Below, in pieces: positions 36,170 to 46,469 of a DNA stretch of 64,000 bases. The stretch's first letter is position 1. Each line of letters begins with the position of its first letter. The notes under the pieces are model-generated. The model was not told where the DNA came from and made no database searches. It saw nothing but the letters and a program-made list of their open reading frames with translations. This DNA comes from a bacterium (lineage in GTDB: Bacteria; Planctomycetota; Planctomycetia; Planctomycetales; Planctomycetaceae). Location: assembly GCA_016124895.1 (NCBI GenBank), contig WGMU01000036.1:1-64000 (forward strand), given 5' to 3'. The position numbers were made by a program, and so were the translations under genes.

Positions 36170-38149
36170 ATGTGCGGAATTGTGGGAGTCGTGGCGAAGT
36201 TCGGGCAGCGGCCGTCGGTGTCGTCGGAGCAACTGATTGCGATGCGTGATGTGATGGTCGCTCGTGGGCCGGATGACTGTGGCAGTTTCGAGCGGGACAA
36301 CGTGGCATTCGGGCATCGGCGGCTGGCGATTCGCGATCGGCAGGGCGGCGAACAGCCGTGGGTTTCTGACGACGGCAACTGCGTGCTTGTCTACAACGGC
36401 GAGCTGTACAACGACGCTGAGCTGCGCCGCGAGCTGGAGAAGTTCGGGCATCGCTTCCGGACGCACTGCGACACGGAAACGCTGATGGCCGCCTGGCGGC
36501 AGTGGGGTGTTGATTCGCTGCTGCGGCTGGCCGGCATGTTTGCGTTTGCGGTTTACGATTTTACTCGGCAGCGACTGACGCTGGTCCGGGACCGGTTCGG
36601 CATCAAGCCACTGTTTATTGCGTCGCTGGGTGAAGAACTTGCGTTCGCCAGTTCTGCCGCGGCTCTGCTGAAGCATCCGCGGATCAGTCGCGAGCCAAAC
36701 TGGCGGGCGGTTAATCACTACCTGACGACGTTCCGCATCACGCTCGGTCACGAGACGATGTTTCGCGACATCCAGCAGTTGCGACCGGCAGAACTGCTGA
36801 CGTGGGACCTGCGGAGCGATCAGGTGTCGGTTGATCGCTACTGGGAGTTTCCGCGTCGCCGATCGACGTGCGTCGGGTCGACCGCGCGCAGCCCATCGTT
36901 CGAGACGGCGTCGGAGCGGTTCGCCGAACTGCTGAGCGACGTCACGGAGCAGCATCTTGTCAGTGACGTCCCAGTCGGGATGTTTCTCAGCGGCGGTGTT
37001 GACTCGAACACGCTGGCGACAATCGTTGCAGAACGGCACTCGGCGGGGATGCTCGGAGCATGTGGCGGTGGCGCGTCCGAAGTCGGAACATCGGACGTGC
37101 TTCGCGAACTGGACGATTTCGACTTTGCCGCCGAGTGCGCGCGTCATGCGGGCTTCGAGTTCGACGAAGTTCGTGTCACGGCGGACGACTACTTCGAGTC
37201 GTGGGGCGTTCTGCTGTCAGAAAGTGGACTGCCGTTACCGACTCCCAGCGACGGGATCATCCATCGGCTGGCTCAGCGGATGAAGCAGGCCGTCGGAGTG
37301 GTGCTCGGCGGGGAGGGCGCGGACGAACTGCTGTGTGGCTACACGCGTCCGCACTGGTCGATCGAGGACTTTCGACTGGCACAGCTCGCGGCGAATGGAA
37401 ACTGGCCGGGCACGGACGAGCAGCAGCAGTCGTTTCTACAGATTCTTCAGGCGACGTATGGCCGGACGCAGTTTGCCGGTCCGGTCGATCACTACTTCGC
37501 GGCGAACAGTCTCATCCCGGCGGCGGCACGTCAGGCTCTGCTGACGTCGGACGTCTGGGCCGCATCAGAAGGTGATGAATCGATCGCGGCGTTCTACACT
37601 GCCGAGTTTGCCGACGCGGCAGCGATCGTCGGCGAATCGAATTCGGTTTCGACGCTCGCGCAGCAGGCCGTGCTGCTGCACCGGCTGAATCTCGAAAGCC
37701 TGCTCGGCCGGCTGGATACGGCGACGATGGCCGCCTCGCTTGAAGCCCGAGTTCCATACGCCGATCATCGGCTCGTCGAATTCGTGTTTCAGCTTCCGGT
37801 CGAGTTCTCGATCGACGTCCGACCGGAAGCGACAACGTCTCTGCTGCCGGCCGCGGAACTCGATATTCGCGGCGACCTGCGTTCCAAACGCCTGCTCCGC
37901 GAGATCGCCGCACGCCGCCTGCCGCACGACCTTGCCTGGCGACCGAAAGCGAGCTTCCCGACACCAGTCGCCAACTGGCTCGCCGGCCCGTGGCAGCAGT
38001 GGGCCGCCGAAACGCTCCACACCAGCCCGTTTGCCCGTGAGGTCTTTCGTCCGGAGGCTCTCGACGAACTCGCCGGCAACGTTCCCGCCGTCGGCATGTG
38101 GCTCTGGCCAATCCTCAACCTGATTCGCTGGAGCGACGAGTTTGCCTGA
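36170..38149 (+). CDS. asnB: Asparagine synthase (glutamine-hydrolysing)
   Basis: 659 residues. The N-terminal glutaminase has its nucleophile at Cys2 (MCGIVGVVA) and the usual RGPDD, FGHRRLAI, YNGELYN and DTETL landmarks. The C-terminal synthetase domain carries the pyrophosphate-binding FLSGGVDSN (about residue 275) and GEGADELLCGY, then RLDTATMAASLEARVPYADHRLVEF. It makes asparagine from aspartate, glutamine and ATP; related enzymes modify peptides or cell-wall material, so a specialised role cannot be excluded. An insertion around residues 300-320 (CGGGASEVGTSDVLRELDD) separates the ATP-binding loop from the next conserved block. It appears monocistronic. Confidence 0.9.
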   Translation: MCGIVGVVAKFGQRPSVSSEQLIAMRDVMVARGPDDCGSFERDNVAFGHRRLAIRDRQGGEQPWVSDDGNCVLVYNGELYNDAELRRELEKFGHRFRTHCDTETLMAAWRQWGVDSLLRLAGMFAFAVYDFTRQRLTLVRDRFGIKPLFIASLGEELAFASSAAALLKHPRISREPNWRAVNHYLTTFRITLGHETMFRDIQQLRPAELLTWDLRSDQVSVDRYWEFPRRRSTCVGSTARSPSFETASERFAELLSDVTEQHLVSDVPVGMFLSGGVDSNTLATIVAERHSAGMLGACGGGASEVGTSDVLRELDDFDFAAECARHAGFEFDEVRVTADDYFESWGVLLSESGLPLPTPSDGIIHRLAQRMKQAVGVVLGGEGADELLCGYTRPHWSIEDFRLAQLAANGNWPGTDEQQQSFLQILQATYGRTQFAGPVDHYFAANSLIPAAARQALLTSDVWAASEGDESIAAFYTAEFADAAAIVGESNSVSTLAQQAVLLHRLNLESLLGRLDTATMAASLEARVPYADHRLVEFVFQLPVEFSIDVRPEATTSLLPAAELDIRGDLRSKRLLREIAARRLPHDLAWRPKASFPTPVANWLAGPWQQWAAETLHTSPFAREVFRPEALDELAGNVPAVGMWLWPILNLIRWSDEFA

Positions 38150-38323
38150 CTGCCGCGTAGAAGGCTGCTTGTTGGTCTGAGCCCTGACTCCTAGAATTTC
38201 GTGGCTTTTGAGCAGTCATGGCTCTGTGGCGAACGGATTTCCCGCAGGCCGGCTTCGCACTCGTCCGAGTGGCGACTGCGGCGACTTTGGCAGCAACGCA
38301 ACTCAATGCTCAGGTTTGACGGA

Positions 38324-39472
38324 ATGAACCGGATTGCTGTCCTCGGCTCGACCGGCTCGATCGGCACCAGTACGCTCGATGTGCTCGCCGGACAGCGCGA
38401 CGCAATGCAGCTTGTCGCGGTCACGGCTCACAGTCGCTGGCAGCAGCTCGCCGAGCAGACGCGTCAGTTCGACGTCCCGGCCGCTATTGTCTCCGACAGC
38501 TCGCTCGTGGACTCGGTTGACCGATCGGCGTTCGCCACCGGCTGTGAAGTCCGTTTCGGAGCGGACGCACTGGTTGAACTTGCCGCGTCCGACGCCGTCG
38601 ACACTGTCGTCGCCGCAATCGTCGGAGCTGCGGGACTGCGAAGTTCCTGGGCGGCGGTCGACACGGGCAAGCGAGTCGCTCTCGCGAACAAAGAGACGAT
38701 GATCGTCGCAGGCCCGCAGATCGTTGCTCGCGCGGCGGAAACCGGAGCCGAACTGCTGCCGGTCGACAGTGAGCACAGTGCGATCTTTCAGTGTCTGGCC
38801 GCCGGACGGCGCGAAGACGTGCGGCGCGTGATCCTCACAGCCAGTGGCGGCCCGTTTCGCGGCTGGTCCCGGCAGCAGCTCGAAGCCGTGACGCCCGACG
38901 ATGCCAGAAAACACCCGACCTGGAACATGGGCGAGCGAATCACGATCGATTCGGCGACGCTGATGAACAAGGCCCTCGAAGTGATCGAGGCCAAATGGCT
39001 GTTCGGGCTGGAAGCCGACCAGATTGAGGTCGTCGTGCATCCGCAATCGGTCGTACACTCGCTCGTCGAATTCGTTGATGGCTCGTGCGTCGCCCAGCTT
39101 TCGCCGCCGGACATGAAACTGCCGATCCAGTATGCTTTGACGTGGCCGGAACGGCGGGACTGCCCGAGCCCCAAGATGGACTGGTCAGCCAACTGGTCGC
39201 TCGATTTCGAGCCGCCGGACCGCGACCTGTTCCCGGCGCTCGATCTGGGCTTCGAGGTGGCTGATCGGGGCGGCACCTGCGGAGCGGTCCTCAACGCATC
39301 GAAAGAGGCTGCTGTCGACCGCTTCCTTGCCGGCGAAGTTCGATTCACCGACATTCCGCAAATCTGTCGAGCGGTGCTCGACGCTCACCATTTTGACCCG
39401 GCCCCGTCGCTGTCCGAGCTGCTGCAGCTCGACGCGTGGGCTCGCAGGGAGACCATAAAGTGGACACGTTGA
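38324..39472 (+). CDS. dxr: 1-Deoxy-D-xylulose 5-phosphate reductoisomerase
   Basis: 382 residues from the ATG at 38324; an alternative ATG at 38306 would add six residues. NADPH is bound by [18 protein letters not shown]. Catalytic blocks are [11 protein letters not shown] (metal ligands), [13 protein letters not shown], the signature [27 protein letters not shown] and [16 protein letters not shown]. The enzyme rearranges and reduces DXP to methylerythritol phosphate, the committed step of the non-mevalonate isoprenoid pathway. Its stop codon overlaps the start of the rseP gene by 13 bases. This dxr-rseP adjacency is common in bacteria and suggests coupled translation. Confidence 0.95.
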   Translation: MNRIAVLGSTGSIGTSTLDVLAGQRDAMQLVAVTAHSRWQQLAEQTRQFDVPAAIVSDSSLVDSVDRSAFATGCEVRFGADALVELAASDAVDTVVAAIVGAAGLRSSWAAVDTGKRVALANKETMIVAGPQIVARAAETGAELLPVDSEHSAIFQCLAAGRREDVRRVILTASGGPFRGWSRQQLEAVTPDDARKHPTWNMGERITIDSATLMNKALEVIEAKWLFGLEADQIEVVVHPQSVVHSLVEFVDGSCVAQLSPPDMKLPIQYALTWPERRDCPSPKMDWSANWSLDFEPPDRDLFPALDLGFEVADRGGTCGAVLNASKEAAVDRFLAGEVRFTDIPQICRAVLDAHHFDPAPSLSELLQLDAWARRETIKWTR

Positions 39473-41478
39473 CTGACGGACTGTTTGCGGCCGGGCTGCT
39501 GGCCTTCGATGCCGCCGCCCTTGCCGACAAAGTCGTGCATATTCTGTACGCCGCTCTGGGACTGGGCCTGGTCATCTTCTTTCACGAACTCGGGCACTTC
39601 GCGGTTGCGAAATGGTGCGGCGTTTTCGTCGAGCGCTTCAGTATCGGCTTCGGTCCGATTCTGTGGAGCTTCAAACGCGGTGACACCGAGTATGCCCTCT
39701 CGCTCGTTCCGTTCGGTGGTTATGTCAAGATGCTGGGGCAGGACGATATGGACCCCAGCCAGCTCAGCAGTGACGAGATCGCTCAGGACCCGCGATCCTA
39801 CTCAGCGAAGTCCGTCGGCCAGCGCATGGCAATTATTTCGGCCGGTGTGATCATGAATATCGGGACCGGCATCCTGTTCTTCGCGTTTGCGTTCCGCGGC
39901 GGTGTTGAAGCGTCGCCTCCGACAGTCGGGCACGTCGTCGTCGGCAAACCTGGCTGGCAGATGGGCATCGAGAGCGGTGATACGATCACGCGGATCAACG
40001 GTCACAATGTTCGCTCGTTCCGGGACATCCTGAGATTCACGACGCTGTCCCGTGGTGAGCTGCACCTGGAAGGCACGCATCCGGATCAGACGACGTTCGA
40101 CATCCGGCTCGAACCGAACCGCGAGAAGCTGCGGCGAATGATCGGCATCGGCCCGGCCGCGGGCGTTGAAGTCGCTCCGATCGATGAGAAGTCCGGCGAT
40201 CCGGCGACCATCCCTGGCTCACCGGCCGACGGTCAGTTCAAGACCGGCGACGAAGTGGTCAAGTTCAACGAGACCGCGATTACGTCACACGCTCAACTGC
40301 AGGAGCTGCTCTCGAAGCACCGTTCGGAAGCAATCGACCTGACGCTGAAACGCAGCGGCAAAGACGAGGCGCTGAAGCTCGCCCCGTGGAAGTTCAGCGA
40401 CCTGGGCATCTGGATGGACATCGAGCAGATTGCCGCCCTGCAGAAGAATTCACCTGGTGAGAAAGCCGGTCTGAAGATCGGCGACAAGATGATCAAGATC
40501 AACGGCCAGGACGTCGGCCGTGAGATCAACCCGCTGCACCTGGCAGATGTGTTCGAAGGGCTGGCCGGTCAGGAAGTCACGGTGACTGTACTGAGAATTG
40601 CGGCAGACTCACCGGAGCCGACTCAGGTTGACATCGTTGTCACGCCGACGCCCGCTCCGGCCTGGATCAACCCGCCCGAGAGCCCCGATACGCCGCTGTC
40701 GATTCCTGGCATCGGCGTCGCGTATCACCTGACGTCGGCCATTGTCAAAGTCGTCGCTGGCAGCCCCGCTGCACAGGCCGGCGTTTCCGAGAAGTCCAGT
40801 CTGAAATCCATCATGCTGGCAACCGAAAACGAAACCTGGCACCGCCTGACGGGCGACGTGAAGCCGGTCACCATCAGGCTCGATGACCCGAAGCAGCGCA
40901 ACATGGCGTACGCACTGTGGTCGTTTCAGGACATCCCCGATGTCACCGTTACGCTGGCATTTCAGAGTGAAGAACTCAAACCCGCCGAACTGCAGCCGGT
41001 CGCTGATCCAGAAGGCTACTGTCTGCCGAAACGCGGATTCATGCCGGTGTCCGCCAGCATCGAAGTCAAAGCAGATGCGATGCCGGAAGCGCTCACGATG
41101 GCCGTCGCCGAAACACGCAATAACGCGATCGACATTTATCTGACGATCCGCAACCTGATCACCGGCGATCTGTCCGCCATGAACCTGCAGGGGCCGGTCG
41201 GTATCGCGAAGGTCGCCTACGCCGTCTCGCAGCAGGGCATCGAACGGCTGCTGATGTTCCTGGGCTTTCTGAGCATCAACCTGGCGGTGCTGAATTTCCT
41301 GCCGATCCCAGTGCTGGACGGCGGCCACATGGTCTTCCTGATCTGGGAAGCGGTCACCAGAAAACGCCCGAGCGAACGCGTTCTCGTCGCGGCGACTTAC
41401 TGCGGCATGGCTTTCGTTTTGGGCCTGATGCTGTTCGTCATCTACCTCGACATCTTCTTCCACCCCGGCGTGCAGTAG
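39460..41478 (+). CDS. rseP: Site-2 membrane protease RseP with multiple PDZ domains
   Basis: About 672 residues from the GTG at 39460, preceded by GGGAG at suitable spacing and overlapping the dxr stop. The zinc site is HELGH at residues 42-46 in [15 protein letters not shown], and the second conserved membrane motif is [15 protein letters not shown] near the C terminus. Between them lie several PDZ-like modules: [63 protein letters not shown] and a more decayed [16 protein letters not shown]. Typical RseP has two PDZ domains and about 450 residues, so this one is expanded. The family cleaves anti-sigma factors and signal-peptide remnants in the membrane. Confidence 0.92.
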   Translation: MDTLTDGLFAAGLLAFDAAALADKVVHILYAALGLGLVIFFHELGHFAVAKWCGVFVERFSIGFGPILWSFKRGDTEYALSLVPFGGYVKMLGQDDMDPSQLSSDEIAQDPRSYSAKSVGQRMAIISAGVIMNIGTGILFFAFAFRGGVEASPPTVGHVVVGKPGWQMGIESGDTITRINGHNVRSFRDILRFTTLSRGELHLEGTHPDQTTFDIRLEPNREKLRRMIGIGPAAGVEVAPIDEKSGDPATIPGSPADGQFKTGDEVVKFNETAITSHAQLQELLSKHRSEAIDLTLKRSGKDEALKLAPWKFSDLGIWMDIEQIAALQKNSPGEKAGLKIGDKMIKINGQDVGREINPLHLADVFEGLAGQEVTVTVLRIAADSPEPTQVDIVVTPTPAPAWINPPESPDTPLSIPGIGVAYHLTSAIVKVVAGSPAAQAGVSEKSSLKSIMLATENETWHRLTGDVKPVTIRLDDPKQRNMAYALWSFQDIPDVTVTLAFQSEELKPAELQPVADPEGYCLPKRGFMPVSASIEVKADAMPEALTMAVAETRNNAIDIYLTIRNLITGDLSAMNLQGPVGIAKVAYAVSQQGIERLLMFLGFLSINLAVLNFLPIPVLDGGHMVFLIWEAVTRKRPSERVLVAATYCGMAFVLGLMLFVIYLDIFFHPGVQ

Positions 41479-41890
41479 ACGACTGTCCTGAAACTGAGGG
41501 TTTCCGCGTTTGTGAGAACACGCAAGGGCGATGAGGCTCCGCGTTTCACCGAATGCGGCGAACCTTTGCGACAACTTGTCCTGGTCACCTCGATGGCGAC
41601 GCATTCCGCGCACGCACGAAGTGTCCCGTGCAATGTGTCTGATTCAGTTTCCTTAAAGTGGCTCCGCACTCCGTGCGGAAAGCCCCGCGACGGAGTCGCG
41701 TGCCACTCTGATTTCGGAACCTCTCCTTGACGCGTTCCTCAGCACGACGCAGACGCCGTCCTGCTTCGCCCGAATCGGCAGGACTGTCGCAGCGACTGCG
41801 GTCGATCGAGGCTGGTGACTCAACGCCAGTTCGAGACTGGAGCGACATGCTGTGCGGGGGAGAATCGATCGTGATCGTTGGTCGATATAA
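41479..41890. other. 412-base gap between convergent genes
   Basis: Downstream of both rseP (plus) and the 157-residue membrane gene (minus), so no promoter is required here. It holds the REP pair at 41657-41707 and otherwise nothing recognisable; short open frames have no gene-like features. No T-rich terminator was identified. Confidence 0.5.
41657..41707. repeat. REP-like pair inside an outer stem
   Basis: AGTGGC (41657-41662) and GCCACT (41702-41707) enclose two hairpins: TCCGCAC-TCC-GTGCGGA (41663-41679) and CGCGAC-GGA-GTCGCG (41686-41700). Loops TCC and GGA show they are oppositely oriented. GTGG directly precedes the first stem. This is the same design as the pairs at 23.1 and 24.6 kb with different stem sequence. 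Confidence 0.7.
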
Positions 41891-42364
41891 TCAGGTCGGG
41901 CTCAGCATGAAGATGAAACAGGCCACCGCAATGACGGCGATTGTCAGAATGCCGATCGTGCCGGGACGGCGAACCGGGAGCCTCAGCGTCATCCGGTGAA
42001 TCAGCAGCGGCACCAGCACAGCCATCAGTAACGTGAGTGGGTAGAGGAGCGGTTCGAAAGAACGGTCGACAACGCCGTCGGCCAGCAGAGTGAAGAACTG
42101 CAGCGGCACATACAGGTCCGCGAGTGGCGACAGCCAGTGACGCTGGTCCGGGAATGACGCCAGCAGCCATTGATAGCCGGTGTGACTGCCGGCGTAGGTG
42201 ACGGGGACCGCGATCAGTCCGAGCAGAAGCAGCAGACGACGTGGCCAGGAAAGTCGTTTCCACAGCGGCCCATGCTGCTGTCGGGACCGAAAATACCAGA
42301 AACCGATTCCCCAGGCTGCAAACCAGATGAACGCGCAGATGGCGTAGTACGGAATCCAGTTCAT
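41891..42364 (-). CDS. Four-span membrane protein of unknown function
   Basis: 157 residues. Hydrophobic segments lie at about 7-24 (YAICAFIWFAAWGIGFWYF), 42-60 (RRLLLLLGLIAVPVTYAG), 106-122 (LLYPLTLLMAVLVPLLI) and 136-154 (GTIGILTIAVIAVACFIFML). A strong ribosome site, AGGAGG, sits 8 bases before the ATG and fixes the start. The gap upstream contains an AT-rich patch with the palindrome ATGTATACAT at 42471-42480. No family recognised; no neighbour shares its strand closely. Confidence 0.6.
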   Translation of the reverse strand: MNWIPYYAICAFIWFAAWGIGFWYFRSRQQHGPLWKRLSWPRRLLLLLGLIAVPVTYAGSHTGYQWLLASFPDQRHWLSPLADLYVPLQFFTLLADGVVDRSFEPLLYPLTLLMAVLVPLLIHRMTLRLPVRRPGTIGILTIAVIAVACFIFMLSPT

Positions 42365-42704
42365 GGAACGCTGCCTCCTGTCTGAATGCAGATGTGTCGA
42401 TTCGCCGTTGATGCCGTCAAGGCGGCAGACAACGTGGGAATCAGTCCGACTCTAACAATGATAGTTGCAGATGTATACATTCAGTTGAGGCGGTTGTACT
42501 TGATTATCCAGCCTTTGCATTCAAGTCGGCCGAACGCATTGGCTCCACGCGAGCGCCCACTGGGGTGAGTTCTCCGTCAGCCAGTCGGCGAGAGCGGCAG
42601 ACCGGCACCGAGCAGGGTTTCGGAAAGAATTTCAAACATGAGAGAGAACCCAGACTCCGTTGCCTCTGCTTTCTCCTGTTCAATGACCGTCTGGTCCAGG
42701 CTGG
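42365..42704. promoter_or_regulatory. Upstream region of the 41891-42364 gene with an AT-rich palindrome
   Basis: A 340-base gap between two minus-strand genes. It contains a markedly AT-richer patch (about 42450-42520) in which ATGTATACAT (42471-42480) is a perfect 10-base palindrome. Such a site could bind a dimeric regulator or form part of a promoter for the membrane protein downstream. No confident -35/-10 pair is visible. A 60-codon plus-strand frame at 42386 has no supporting features. Confidence 0.35.
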
Positions 42705-44780
42705 TTACTCGACCGCTTCTTTGGCTTCTGGTTTCGGCAGACCGTGGTCGATGGTGAACGGTGGAGCGGCTCCGCCTTCGCCCTGCAGGTAGTGGTTCAT
42801 CCAGCGCATCAGACGCAGGCAGTAGTCGTAACGCGCCGCCGACGCTCGGTTGCCGTGGCCTTCGCCGGGGTAGAAGACCAGGCGGACGGGCGTCTGGTTA
42901 AGGATCTTCAGGTTGCGGTACAGCTCCATGGACTGCGAAGGATGCACCCGCGTGTCTTCCTTGCCGTGCAGGATCAGGATCGGCGTCTTCGCCTGCTGCA
43001 CGTAGTAAATCGGACTGCGTTTGAGGAAGAACTCCCAGGCGTCCCAGATGCGCTTGCGCGCGTGAACGAGAAACATCTCGTTGGCAATGTCCGTCGTTCC
43101 GGACTTCGAGATCTGGTCGCTGATGCCGACAAACATGACCGCCGCGGCGAAGTGTTCGCTGTGACGCGTCGCGCACCAGGCACTCGCAAAGCCGCCGTAG
43201 GAACCACCGGTGACGCCGACCTTCGAGCGTTCCACCAGGCCGCTTTCGACCAGATGATCGACGCCGTCAAGCAGGTCGTTGAATTCCTTGCCGCCGTAGT
43301 CTGCCTGATGATCCTTCGCGAAGGCGACGCCGCGTCCGGTGCTGCCTCGATAGTTGGGGAAGAAGACGGCGTACCCGGCCGCCGCAGCGATCTGGGCTGG
43401 TCGACTGTAGCTGGTGACCCAGCCGTTTGAGACGTGAGACTCGGGCCCGCCATGTACGATCAACATCAGCGGGTAACGCTTGCCGGGTTCCTCGTTGAGC
43501 GGCCGGGCGAGCACGCCTTCGACCCACTGGCCATCGCGAGCCGTGTACCGGACGACTTCCTGCTTCGCGAACTTCCTCTCGGCCAGCCACGGGTTGAGAT
43601 TCGTCAGCCGCTTGCCGGACTTTTCAGCAACGTTGTACGTGAAGACCTCATCCGGGTGAGATGCCGCATGTCCCAGCATCGCGGACTGCTGGTTGTCATC
43701 ACTGACTGTGAACGCTTCGAAGACCACGTTCTTCGGCTGCTCGGGAATCGTGATCATTGGCGTGTCGCCATCGAGACTCACGTATCCGAACTCGGACAGG
43801 CAACTGTTGTGACCGAGGAACCAGATACGGTCATCCGCCGTCCAGTGAATGTCGATCACGTTCGGCGGATAGCCTTCGGTCAGGTCGCGGAACTCGCCGG
43901 TCGCCACATCCGCAAGCATCAGCCGGCCTTCCGACGGATCGTGAATGTCCTCGCCGGACAGAAACGCGAGCTGTTTGCCGTTCGGGCTCCAGGCGATTTC
44001 GCCGAGCTTGCCGGGGTTGTCAATCTTCTGCACGACCTCGCCGGACGCCACATCGAGAATCCGGATCCGGCGGTACATGTAGTGATCGTCAATCAGCGGT
44101 GTCGGTGCAAACGCAGCGGCGAGCTGCGAACCGTCCGGGCTCCAGTGCAGTTCGGACGCCGAACCGTCGACATCCAGCATCCGCGGCTTGTCTTCTGACT
44201 CGCGTTCCGCTGAGGCAATCCAGACACGCACCGGATGCAGGTCTTCCTCGTACGCTTCCGCATTGAAGCCTTTGTCGCTGAGCTTCTTCTTCTCCGGGTC
44301 GTCTTTTTCTTTGGCCAGAAACGCGACGCGCTGGCCGTCCGGGCACCAGTCATAAGACGAGATCGACGCTTCGTGCGCGACCGTCTTCTGAGCTTCGCCG
44401 CCGTCAATCGGGATGACGTAGATCGCCGTCTCTTTGTCATCGCCACGCTTCGTCAGAAACGAGATGCCGCGACCGTCCGGCGTCCAGTCAATGCTGCTCA
44501 CCGAGACTTTGCCCGTCACAAACGGACGGCTGTTGCCGGTGGCGGTCTCGACCACGTGCAGCTCGCTGTAAGCCGACCCGCTGTCGCCCTTGAGCGGATC
44601 ACGCGGCACCGAGACGACGTACGCAATCCAGTTTCCGTCGGGCGAGATGGCCTGGGCCGTCACGGACTTCAATCGCGCCACATCGAGTGGTGTCAGCCCG
44701 CCATCCTGAGCAGTCGCCGGCTGCAGGTTGCTCGAAGAAAAGAAGACAGCAACAGCCAGAATCCACGCGGCACGTTTCAC
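42705..44780 (-). CDS. S9-family serine peptidase (prolyl oligopeptidase / dipeptidyl aminopeptidase type)
   Basis: 691 residues from the GTG at 44780, chosen because GGAGG lies 8 bases upstream and a signal peptide begins at once (KRAAWILAVAVFFSSS, cleavage near ATAQ-DGG). The N-terminal half is a WD40-like beta-propeller (SPDGNWIAYVV, TPDGRGISFLT, CPDGQRVAFLA, SPDGSQLAAAF, SPNGKQLAFLS). The C-terminal alpha/beta hydrolase domain has nucleophile Ser527 in GVTGGSYGGFA, an Asp in LHGKEDTRVHP and a His in YPGEGHGN. It is an exported peptidase that trims peptides, typically after proline or small residues. It appears to be a single-gene unit. Confidence 0.92.
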   Translation of the reverse strand: MKRAAWILAVAVFFSSSNLQPATAQDGGLTPLDVARLKSVTAQAISPDGNWIAYVVSVPRDPLKGDSGSAYSELHVVETATGNSRPFVTGKVSVSSIDWTPDGRGISFLTKRGDDKETAIYVIPIDGGEAQKTVAHEASISSYDWCPDGQRVAFLAKEKDDPEKKKLSDKGFNAEAYEEDLHPVRVWIASAERESEDKPRMLDVDGSASELHWSPDGSQLAAAFAPTPLIDDHYMYRRIRILDVASGEVVQKIDNPGKLGEIAWSPNGKQLAFLSGEDIHDPSEGRLMLADVATGEFRDLTEGYPPNVIDIHWTADDRIWFLGHNSCLSEFGYVSLDGDTPMITIPEQPKNVVFEAFTVSDDNQQSAMLGHAASHPDEVFTYNVAEKSGKRLTNLNPWLAERKFAKQEVVRYTARDGQWVEGVLARPLNEEPGKRYPLMLIVHGGPESHVSNGWVTSYSRPAQIAAAAGYAVFFPNYRGSTGRGVAFAKDHQADYGGKEFNDLLDGVDHLVESGLVERSKVGVTGGSYGGFASAWCATRHSEHFAAAVMFVGISDQISKSGTTDIANEMFLVHARKRIWDAWEFFLKRSPIYYVQQAKTPILILHGKEDTRVHPSQSMELYRNLKILNQTPVRLVFYPGEGHGNRASAARYDYCLRLMRWMNHYLQGEGGAAPPFTIDHGLPKPEAKEAVE

Positions 44781-44886
44781 GGTCAGAGCCTCCGGTTCAT
44801 CAGAGCGGGAACGCAAACTGCTTCTCAGCAGCCACCGCGTCGCACTGTGGCGAGTCCCGCCCAGCGATGCCAGAGTCGAGATCTTC

Positions 44887-44905
44887 GTAGCCGGTAGCTA
44901 CCGGC
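44887..44905. repeat. GTAG-tagged palindrome overlapping a stop codon
   Basis: GTAG (44887-44890) followed by GCCGGTAGCTACCGGC (44890-44905), a perfect 16-base palindrome. The downstream flank CCGGCCGA matches the flank of the unit at 14894. The minus-strand gene 44898-46469 terminates inside it: its TAG is the centre of the palindrome. There is no T-run, so a terminator role is uncertain. Confidence 0.6.
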
Positions 44906-46469
44906 CGATGAAACTGCGTCCCGAAGACGGTGCCGAGCGGGAGAATCCGCTTGATGAACCACTTTTGCGCATTTCGAGATAAGTCTGCACAAAGTACTGG
45001 CGCGTCACTGGAAACTCGGAGAACTTGATCCGGTGCGAGCGTTGCGATTCGTTGGCTTCAGTTTCAGAAAGTTCACCGTTGCCGTCCTTGTCCGATCGCA
45101 GAAAGGTCATTGTCCCGAAGGCAACCTGACTGGCTGACTCGCCGGGATAATCGTCCGGGGACAGTCCCGCGATCACTTCTTTGACCAGATTGTCGGGGAT
45201 GGACACCTTCCAGTCGGGATTGTCGATCGAGAATGTCTGACCTGTCGGTTCAGGTTCGCGCTGACGCGGCCCAGAGAGCTGCGAGAGCTGCTGCCAGTAA
45301 GCCGACGAGTACAGCGGCGAGGGCGACAAGAGCGGCAGTGTGCCGCGCGCCGTCGGCAATTCGTTCTGCGGAGACAGCTTGACAAGTTGCAGCAACGCCA
45401 CCTCGGCCGACTTTCCACGCCAGGGCAGCTCACCCTCAAGGGAAGTTGGGTCCGTGTAGAACGTCAGCGGGATGGTGACGAGCCGATCTGCCGCTTCGCC
45501 GAAGCCGTTGGCACGATAGTTCTCGGAGTGGACGCTCCCATATTCCGCCATGGTCCCGTCCTGACGGATCAGCAGGTAGCGGGCATGACCATCGGCCCAC
45601 GCTCGTTCGTTGATCAGCGTGGTATCGGTCCGCTGCAACCGGCAGACGACTGCCACGTCGAGGCCCTTTAACGCGTCCGGCCACTCAACGGAGGGTCGAA
45701 CGCTGGTTGGGGATGGTGCCTGTCGCGGCGCGACCACCTCGACCACTGGCTCGGTGCCCGGTCGCACGACCGAGTAGAGGGTCTCTGATTCACCCCAGGG
45801 AGCCATCACAGTGACACGGTACTGGCCCGGTCGGACGACGCCAAAGTTCGCGACTCCATCGGTCGCCGTTTTTTCTCTCAGACCAATTTCCTCGGACTCG
45901 GAAAGAGCCTTGCCGTTGACCTCAACGTCGAAACCAGCCGCCGGTGTCTGCTCCTCGCCGTCGAGGAGCACGCGGACTTTCAGCGGGTTCCACCCGGGCG
46001 ACTGTGCCGGCGGCTGTTGTTGCAGTTCGTTCAGCTTCGCGAGCAGTTCACGGTTCTGAGCCAGCAGTGCCTGACTGGCGGCTTCGCGCTGGTGCAGGAG
46101 TCGTTGAGTTTCATCCCGTGCCTGCAGAGCCATCTCCTGCAGAAGTTTTGACTGCGTCCAGATCATGCCGCACGCTGTCAGACAGACGGCAGCCAGAACG
46201 ACGACGATTGTCAGCATCAGGCGGTTGGACATCAGCGTTTCCTTCATGGCGTCGAGCCACAGTTGACGGGCGAGTTTCTGCGGTGAGGAACCGAACCGGG
46301 CCAGCACGCGCGAGCGAGGATCGGGTTCGTCGGGATGGTTGAGCAGCTCACGGTTCAGCGCGCACTGCAGGTGATCGCTGAGTTCGTCAACGATGTCCCG
46401 CCGCAGCGCCGGCGGTTCGTTCTGCTCGGGAGCCGGCAGGCCGGCTTCGATGTCGTCAGGCCATGACAT
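44898..46469 (-). CDS. Single-span membrane protein partnered with PadR
   Basis: 523 residues. The N-terminal 80 residues (LRRDIVDELSDHLQCALNREL and RVLARFGSSPQKLARQLWLDAM) resemble the cytoplasmic permease-prefix segment found on PadR-linked membrane proteins. One membrane span follows (LMLTIVVVLAAVCLTACGMIW, about residues 84-104) and then a coiled coil (LLQEMALQARDETQRLLHQREAASQALLAQ). The exported part has a carboxypeptidase-regulatory-like beta fold (GVANFGVVRPGQYRVTV) and an EF-hand-like loop DKDGNGELSE near residue 475. The gene starts 14 bases inside the padR end, so the two are translationally coupled. The last codons lie in a palindrome. Function unknown. Confidence 0.65.
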   Translation of the reverse strand: MSWPDDIEAGLPAPEQNEPPALRRDIVDELSDHLQCALNRELLNHPDEPDPRSRVLARFGSSPQKLARQLWLDAMKETLMSNRLMLTIVVVLAAVCLTACGMIWTQSKLLQEMALQARDETQRLLHQREAASQALLAQNRELLAKLNELQQQPPAQSPGWNPLKVRVLLDGEEQTPAAGFDVEVNGKALSESEEIGLREKTATDGVANFGVVRPGQYRVTVMAPWGESETLYSVVRPGTEPVVEVVAPRQAPSPTSVRPSVEWPDALKGLDVAVVCRLQRTDTTLINERAWADGHARYLLIRQDGTMAEYGSVHSENYRANGFGEAADRLVTIPLTFYTDPTSLEGELPWRGKSAEVALLQLVKLSPQNELPTARGTLPLLSPSPLYSSAYWQQLSQLSGPRQREPEPTGQTFSIDNPDWKVSIPDNLVKEVIAGLSPDDYPGESASQVAFGTMTFLRSDKDGNGELSETEANESQRSHRIKFSEFPVTRQYFVQTYLEMRKSGSSSGFSRSAPSSGRSFIGR

